From contig JASANG010000209.1 in NCBI GenBank assembly GCA_030248215.1, forward strand, positions 1 to 64,000: a stretch of DNA of 64,000 nucleotides, written 5' to 3'. The position numbers and the translations under genes were made by a program. The notes under the pieces were generated by a model. That model saw only the letters and a list, made by a program, of their open reading frames with translations. It did no database searches and had not been told where the DNA came from. Shown in pieces: positions 58,244 through 64,000 of the stretch. Source of the stretch: Enoplolaimus lenunculus (Eukaryota; Nematoda; Enoplea; Enoplida; Thoracostomopsidae). Numbering within the stretch: position 1 is the stretch's first letter; every line of letters begins with the position of its first letter.

Positions 58244-58400
58244 GTTTGAATTCAGTTTGCATTTACGGTTTAGAAATCATAGTTTCGATCATTTCCGCTG
58301 GCAGATCAAGAGGGGAGACCATCTGTGTCATTTCGCGTCCCGTCTCAGATCGAATACCACATTGGACTTACATAAAATCAATATTTTGTTTTCAGATTTT

Positions 58401-58725
58401 GGGCCAATGTAAAGCACAGGGGCGGAACAGTATTATAAGCAATTTTCCTAAGCCTAAAGCCTAAGCCTAAGCCTAAGCGTACACTGCAAAACATGGTGAG
58501 TCAAATTGACTCTCTCCGAAATAGGCTTTTCCTGACTACACAAACTGAGTCAAAATTTGATTCCGTCAGAGTCAAGTTCGATTCGATTTGAGTCTGGTGG
58601 AGCCGAATTATTCCTAAACCTAAGCCTAAATCTAAGCCTAAGCCAAGCAAAAAAATAGTCTAAAGCTTAAGCTTACTCTTTTCTAGTCCCACAGAAATAC
58701 GTTCCGCCCCTGATCTTTACACGGG
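58401..58725 (-). mobile_element. MITE family B with half a family D element inside
   Basis: Ends GGGCCAATGTAAAGCACAGG and CGTTCCGCCCCTGATCTTTA. One arm of a D palindrome (about 58482-58611) replaces part of the core. Confidence 0.82.
58482..58611. mobile_element. Half of a family D palindrome
   Basis: One complete arm, GTACACTGCAAAACATGGTG to the loop, then an abrupt return to family B core. Confidence 0.75.
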
Positions 58726-59403
58726 CTAGATTTTATATTAAAATTTAGCGCTTAAATGGTGTGTTGTTTCGATTGTTGCAAATTTCTGAATCAGCCACTG
58801 ATTATTTTAAAGCTATGCTTATTAATAAACAACTTGGTGTTGCAATCATAATTAGAGTTTAACGTTCATACTACATTCTGAGTTTTAGCCGTTTAGGTTT
58901 GAAATAAAACTTGGAATGATGTATTAAGCCTGTAGTAATTGAAACATGACCCTAGGAACCTGCAGCAAATCTGTTGAAGGAAGAGACGAGGCTGTTTCAC
59001 GTAACATGAAAGCTGAGCTACGGTTTCGAGGGGCGGGGCGGTAATTGGCTTATTGAAACAAAACAATGTTTTCAAAATTGCAAAATATAAAATGTTAAAA
59101 TTGGGTGCTAAAATACATATTTTTTTGCTCACTCGGCCTCGTCGTTGAAGTTTTCGGCGTCAGATGAATATTTCGAAATTGAGGGAAATTTGAAAACTTT
59201 CGCCTTATATCAACACTAATAACTGTTGCGAAAGTGTATTGTGAGATAACTCGTTAGATTTATGAATTTAACAAATATTAATTTAATTTACCTCAAATAC
59301 AAACTGGTGTGGCAGTTCAAAAAATAATACAATGAAAAAAGCGACGTACGTCAAAACTAGTGTGGTACGACATGGCACGGTTCATATAAGCATGAGAATT
59401 TGG

Positions 59404-59545
59404 GCCAATGTATTGAACAGGACCGTAAAAACTGTGTGTATTCCTAATCCTACGCCCAAGCGTAAGATTGAGCTTATATCTAAGCCTAAAACACAAAACA
59501 GTCTAAACTTTAAGCTTCCTCTATTGCAGTTCCGCAGAAAACAAC
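59404..59545 (-). mobile_element. MITE family B/C, truncated
   Basis: GGGCCAATGTATTGAACAGG, worn core, then CTATTGCAGTTCCGCAGAAA without the terminal end. Confidence 0.6.
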
Positions 59546-60373
59546 GAATTGTACGGTAACGAGATGTCGGTCGCCGAATTGGCCGCCGACGAATCGTCTA
59601 AATTCAATATCCACGAAACTTAATATTGATCTTGAAGCATGACAGCTATTACTTTAGCATTTATTGTTTCAAAGTGCGAAAAGTCAGTTCACGCGTGGAT
59701 CTAATCATACTCACTGAATTAGCAATATTGTTTCATACGTCTAAACACCAGTTCAAATGAAACTAACTCGGACTTCAAATATTACAAATTCAACTGTAAT
59801 TGAAATAGTCATTTTGTTCGATTCGGCTAAAAGTTTCAAATAATACTTCTTATAAGTACAACAGTGAGATACAGCTGTAAAGAATTTCCACTATATTTGG
59901 ACACTTTAGCCATCCAAAATGGACTGTAGGATTCCTAAAAATGGTAAGAGTAACAAAAGACGAAGTTGTTGTACTTTGTGTGTCAGTTTACATATCATTT
60001 TGAACATAAAAACGGCGTTTATTTACCTTGATAAAGTGTTTAACAATTTATATCAATTTATAGGTGCATAATGGGAGGTATCGTGAGTTGAACGAGTATA
60101 AACAAAATCGATTGTCAATTTTCAAACTTTTCGCAAGTATTTGACACAGTATTTACTCAACGAAACTGTACGAGCAACAGTTGGACTGTGAGCAAAATGG
60201 TCAGAAAACACAGTTTGAACTTATACACACAACTGTGTTATTGAGGTATCAAACATTAACAACATAGTGCTGGTTCAGTTTGAGTTTCTTCCTAAAATAC
60301 CAATCACCCCCCCCCCCAACCGCTAAAATTTGAACCAGAACCTCGATAAATTGTCACAGAAACCTTTGCTTAA
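59546..60373. other. Intergenic, nothing firmly supported
   Basis: Contains a short GC-richer patch near 59560-59622 (see findings); otherwise AT-rich. Confidence 0.4.
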
Positions 60374-60521
60374 GTGTGTCAGTCTGAGTCGGAACTGGGA
60401 ATTCCGATTTTTCTAAACAACTGGAAAAGCAGGTTACGGGTGGTTTCGAACTAACGATCGCGAATCACGGAGACGCTGTTACCATTGCGCCACGCAGCCC
60501 GCCTCTCCAACTGTTTTATCA
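60374..60521 (-). mobile_element. tRNA-derived SINE-like element, second copy
   Basis: On the minus strand: GGGCTGCGTGGCGCAATGGT, B box TTAGTTCGAAACC, then CTTTTCCAGTTGTTTAGAAA and TCCCAGTTCCGACTCAGACT, matching the copy at 61621. Confidence 0.75.
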
Positions 60522-61620
60522 TGGACTATATGTCGATCAAATGCTGCCGGCTAGCATACATACAGTGCACTCGGACAAGCGTGTCTCACAAGCTTACAAC
60601 GTGAGTTAAAATACAAATTTTAGCAATGAAGGACGGGACGAAAGTTATACCGGTTGTATTAAATGTTTTACCCATAGTCATACTTGTAAACCTTTGGATT
60701 TCTGATTATAAACCGCATCTTAGAGTATTGCCGATCGCAGGTTAAATTCAAGTTGTTCAAAAAATGTTACTAAAAATAACCATAATTCCTCGAACCTTAA
60801 TTCATTCAACATGTCTTGTAATAGACGAATTTTGCTAAAACATTTTAGCTTTTAAGGCTTTACACATTCGAAGATAAGACGAAAACCGACTTGCTTCATT
60901 AAGGCCTGCAACAGAAACGTTGGGCCGGATCTGTTATCCGTTCACTGCACAAGAACACGAACCTACTGACCAGAGATTTATAGATTTAAACACAATCAAA
61001 CTTTGACACTCATCGTTTCAAACCCAAATTGATACATACGAACCAGCGTTGTCATAATATCGGGTTGAGCTGTACAATTGGCTTTCAGTAGACAAAATTT
61101 CAACTAAGCATTTGCGGCTGGAAATTTCCCATTTTCCTGCTCAATATACCCCCATCTTTACATGTTTAAAGAACCCAGGATTATGCTGTTGTACCTCCTG
61201 GTATCTAAACCTACCGACACCAATGGATATACGAAAAGTTTGATACCGAGTATCAACACATGAAGACGAGTGTAAACAAATTTTTAGACATTTTTTGTTT
61301 ACATTTAACACATAAATTGTGTCAAATGTGATGTATCGCATTTTGTAGAGTTTTGTGTAAATAATAAATACCCCGAAACGTCGTTGATAGTTATTCGCTG
61401 TATGCGATATCATGCTATTATCGGCGTTATTTCTGTGATAAGTTAGAAGAATCGATGTATGGTTTGTTTTGCGCCGTTCACAATAATTTTGTCAACTGTG
61501 CCACAAAATCTTTTGTAAGCATGTGAGACATGCTGGTCCTAGTGCGTATGCAATAAATGCAACGCACATTGTGTTGTATGCTTGCAGCATACGGTCGACA
61601 CATATAGTGGACGACAAATG

Positions 61621-61790
61621 CAGCTGGAGAGGTGGGCTGAGTGGCGCAGTGGTAGAACATTCGCTTAGAGATCCGTAGACTGAGAGTTCGATCCCCGCTC
61701 CGGAGGCCCGCTTTTCCAGCTGTTTAGTAAAACGGTCTGAAGTCCCAGTTCCAACCTAGACTGACATCTCTCATAGCCCAGGCTACGATG
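61621..61790 (+). mobile_element. tRNA-derived SINE-like element
   Basis: Head with A box GTGGCGCAGTGGTAGAA and B box GAGTTCGATCCCC (pol III), bracketed by inverse copies of CAGCTGGAGAGG and followed by a body GCTTTTCCAGCTGTTTAGTA ... TCCCAGTTCC. Head and body recur at 60374-60521. Not a functional tRNA gene: the stems do not pair well. Confidence 0.75.
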
Positions 61791-61891
61791 AGGTCGTTTT
61801 CAAAGCGAGCTCATGATTGCGCTGGGCTATAAGCGATTTCTTTTATAGCCCAGGGTGAGAGTGTTATTCTTTTCTTGACGGTTACATCGCT

Positions 61892-62127
61892 GGGCCCGTA
61901 TTCTCAAACGTGCGTAGCATCTATATATCACCAGTTAGCGATAAGTTTTCAAACTGACGAAGACCAGTGTTTAGAAATGTGAAAATCTGCACACAGGCAG
62001 GCCAAATCAAATGCGAAAAATGCGTCGAATTTCAAACCTCACCATTATTCACTGGTTTGAAATTTACAGGGCCTAAAAGTAACTGGTGAGATAGGTGAGG
62101 TGCTACAAACATTTGAGGATACGGGCT
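61892..62127. mobile_element. MITE family Q
   Basis: Inverted ends GGCCCGTATTCTCAAACGTG and ACATTTGAGGATACGGGC; second inner pair around CACCAGTTAGCGATAAG and TAACTGGTGAGATAGG. A worn relative at 16493-16690 has GACCAATATTCTCAAATGTG. Confidence 0.75.
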
Positions 62128-62531
62128 GTGGTCTGGATTATTGGAACAAACATTACGGACACATGGTACATAAACTTGTCCAAACTAAAGATAAATAGCT
62201 CGAAAATGGTGTTACATTGTGACATGCGGACACATTTGGGCACAAATTCATTGCGATGATCCAGTTGGTAAATATGCAAATGCAGACGTATTGCTTAGCA
62301 ATACAGAACCCATAATCCGTGGAAGAACCAAGATACATGTATTGTATACGAATGCATGCACTACCGCATGTTTGCAACACCGCATCTACCGTAAATCTAT
62401 TAAGAATGTTGCTGAAACTGTGCCACCCATCTGGCTTTTATAGCTGAAATTGCGCTATTCGTCACAATTTCAGAGCTGAGTTGTGTTAAGATTTGGGAAA
62501 CTTTTGTAGTTCGAACTTTTAGCCAGATCAT

Positions 62532-62575
62532 TGGCCAATGTTACTTTGAAGAGCAGTAAACACACCGCAAGTAAA
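62532..62575 (-). mobile_element. MITE family A remnant
   Basis: Left end GGCCAATGTTACTTTGAAG only, then divergent sequence. Confidence 0.4.
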
Positions 62576-62807
62576 CTTGCAGTCGAAATCAGTGTAAGCT
62601 TTAGACATAAACAATCGTTTTTCAGAACCTACGCCTAAGCGGGTTGAGAAAATCGATATTTAAGACTAGAAAAGCTTACGCTGATTCGGAGGAAAGTTTG
62701 CAATAGCGGTTTGTTTAATACAATTTCTTCTTAAAAACGAGGTATATAATATGTTGTATGCAGTATTAAGTCAAAGATGCGGTTGTATACAACAGCCGGT
62801 TTTGAGG

Positions 62808-62860
62808 CAGCGTGGCTCGGTGGTAAGTGCGCTTGACTGAGAAACGCCTGTCCCAGCGAA
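62808..62860 (+). mobile_element. tRNA-like head fragment
   Basis: GGCAGCGTGGCTCGGTGGTA plus AGTGCGCTTGACTGAGA resembles an A box and anticodon stem; no B box. Confidence 0.4.
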
Positions 62861-63463
62861 CATATCACCTTAGAGAAATTGTCCTGCGCCCTTAAAGTTT
62901 TACCAGATACCACCCCCCAGAACAAGAAATTGTCGGCAGACGGATCAAAAACGTTTATATATGATGTAACAAATTTTGCTAAGCTCAGTAAATGCGCTGA
63001 AAATATTTTCCGTTAACGGGGGGGTGGGTGAAGATATTGATAGAAGTGAGTTGACCGAAGTAGGGGTAACTTTAATATGAGCGTACGTTGAATTGAAGAA
63101 AACGGAAGAGAGCGACACTGTGCGTAGATTCAAAGATAGCGATAAACAAATGATTTGTGCTTTATTGTTCGGGTCGGTGGCTACATTGCTAATTTTAATT
63201 TCAAGTATAACAGCTTGAATATGCTACGCTTCGATGGTGACAATACGATTGAAAATGCTAACTATGCAATTATATCTATACATCTACACTGTATTAGTCG
63301 GTTGCTAAATACTGTTTTCAACGCACACACGCCGCACGAGTCAGATGTTTGATGACCTCAGGCCAAAAATACTTTATGAAACTACGGTGGTCAAGAAATA
63401 TAGTAGTGAAATAGTAGTGTCGTATATTGAAATTTTGAAAGCTGAAGCTTTGGCAGATACAAG

Positions 63464-64000
63464 AGGCACCCAGACCCGGGCGTAGCAGATTTTCCTGTAG
63501 ATGTCAGAACTACACTTTGAGTTAACGAACAAAACCAAATAGGCACCCAGACCCGGGCGTAGCAGATTTTCCTGTAGATGTCAGAACTACACTTTGAGTT
63601 AACGATTTAGCGTTAAAATTGCGTTTGGTTTCTCTGGCAGTTACAAGAGGCACCCAGACCCGGGCGTAGCAGATTTCCTTTTATATCAATTACACACCCC
63701 GAAATACTTAATGTCAGAACTACACTTTGAGTTAATGATTTAGCGTTAAAATTGCGTTTGGTTTCTCTGGCAGTTACAATAGGCACCCCAACCCGGACTA
63801 GCAGATTTTCCTAGTAAGATAAAGTCAAGAACTACACTTTGAGTTAACGATTTAGCGTTAAAATTGCGTTTGGTTTCTCTGGCAGTTACAAGAGGCACCC
63901 AGACCCGGGCGTAGCAGATTTTCCTGTAGATGTCAGAACTACACTTTGAGTTAATGATTTAGCGTTAAAATTGCGTTTGGTTTCTCGCTGGGTACACTTG
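63464..64000. repeat. Satellite-like tandem array running off the window
   Basis: Five units beginning AGGCACCC at 63464, 63541, 63648, 63781 and 63893, spaced 77, 107, 133 and 112 bp. Each has CAGACCCGGGCGTAGCAGAT, then TCAGAACTACACTTTGAGTT and GCGTTTGGTTTCTCTGGCAG. Length differences come from a deleted tail in unit 1 and an inserted segment in unit 3. Confidence 0.93.

Noticed and set aside
61631-61705. Functional tRNA gene
   Set aside because: A and B boxes are present but the acceptor and anticodon stems do not pair, and a body sequence repeated elsewhere follows.
63464-64000. CRISPR array
   Set aside because: Units are contiguous and over 100 bp without spacers; this is an animal satellite-type repeat.

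Overview
The window is animal nuclear DNA. It holds three intron-split genes with standard GT-AG introns, a Penelope-like retroelement that carries a GIY-YIG nuclease, and a very dense population of short non-autonomous transposons. The genes are a trans-sulfuration enzyme, a ciliary dynein-2 subunit and a membrane-anchored EGF-type ligand, which fits an invertebrate metazoan. A tunicate or another marine invertebrate is a guess; the sequence alone does not settle it.

Layout. 1-8.9 kb: the last nine exons of cystathionine beta-synthase (CBS) on the plus strand; the 5' half lies outside the window. 11.2-23.0 kb: a dynein-2 light intermediate chain gene (DYNC2LI1) on the minus strand, ten exons read with confidence and two tentatively, from initiator ATG to stop. 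The two genes converge, with about 2.3 kb between their stop codons. 24-34 kb: a gene-free stretch dominated by two head-to-head copies of one Penelope-like element, the right one with an intact 935-codon frame and the left one broken. 36-51 kb: a five-exon minus-strand gene for a transmembrane EGF-like ligand; its first intron is about 10 kb and full of repeats. 52-64 kb: no gene I can support, only repeats, SINE-like copies with tRNA-derived heads, and a satellite-like tandem array running off the right edge.

Repeats. At least a dozen families of small inverted-repeat elements (MITEs) are visible. Families A, B and C (named here) have different termini but share an interior of TTAGGC/GCCTAA-type repeats, and several copies have target duplications of about 8 bp. 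Family D elements are near-perfect 200-bp palindromes inserted at TA. Family F has TTAA target sites and piggyBac-like ends but carries a tRNA-like segment with pol III A and B boxes. Families H, J, M and N have CAG...CTG-type ends and 8-bp duplications, as in hAT elements. Family G has 7-bp duplications. Nested insertions are common and give a relative order of activity. Several MITEs lie within about 15 bp of a splice junction; in one case the target duplication recreates the tract in front of a 3' splice site.

The genes are not functionally linked; they are neighbours on a chromosome. Exon models were built by hand from reading frames, splice signals and phase agreement. I could not run alignments, so family names rest on recognised motifs.
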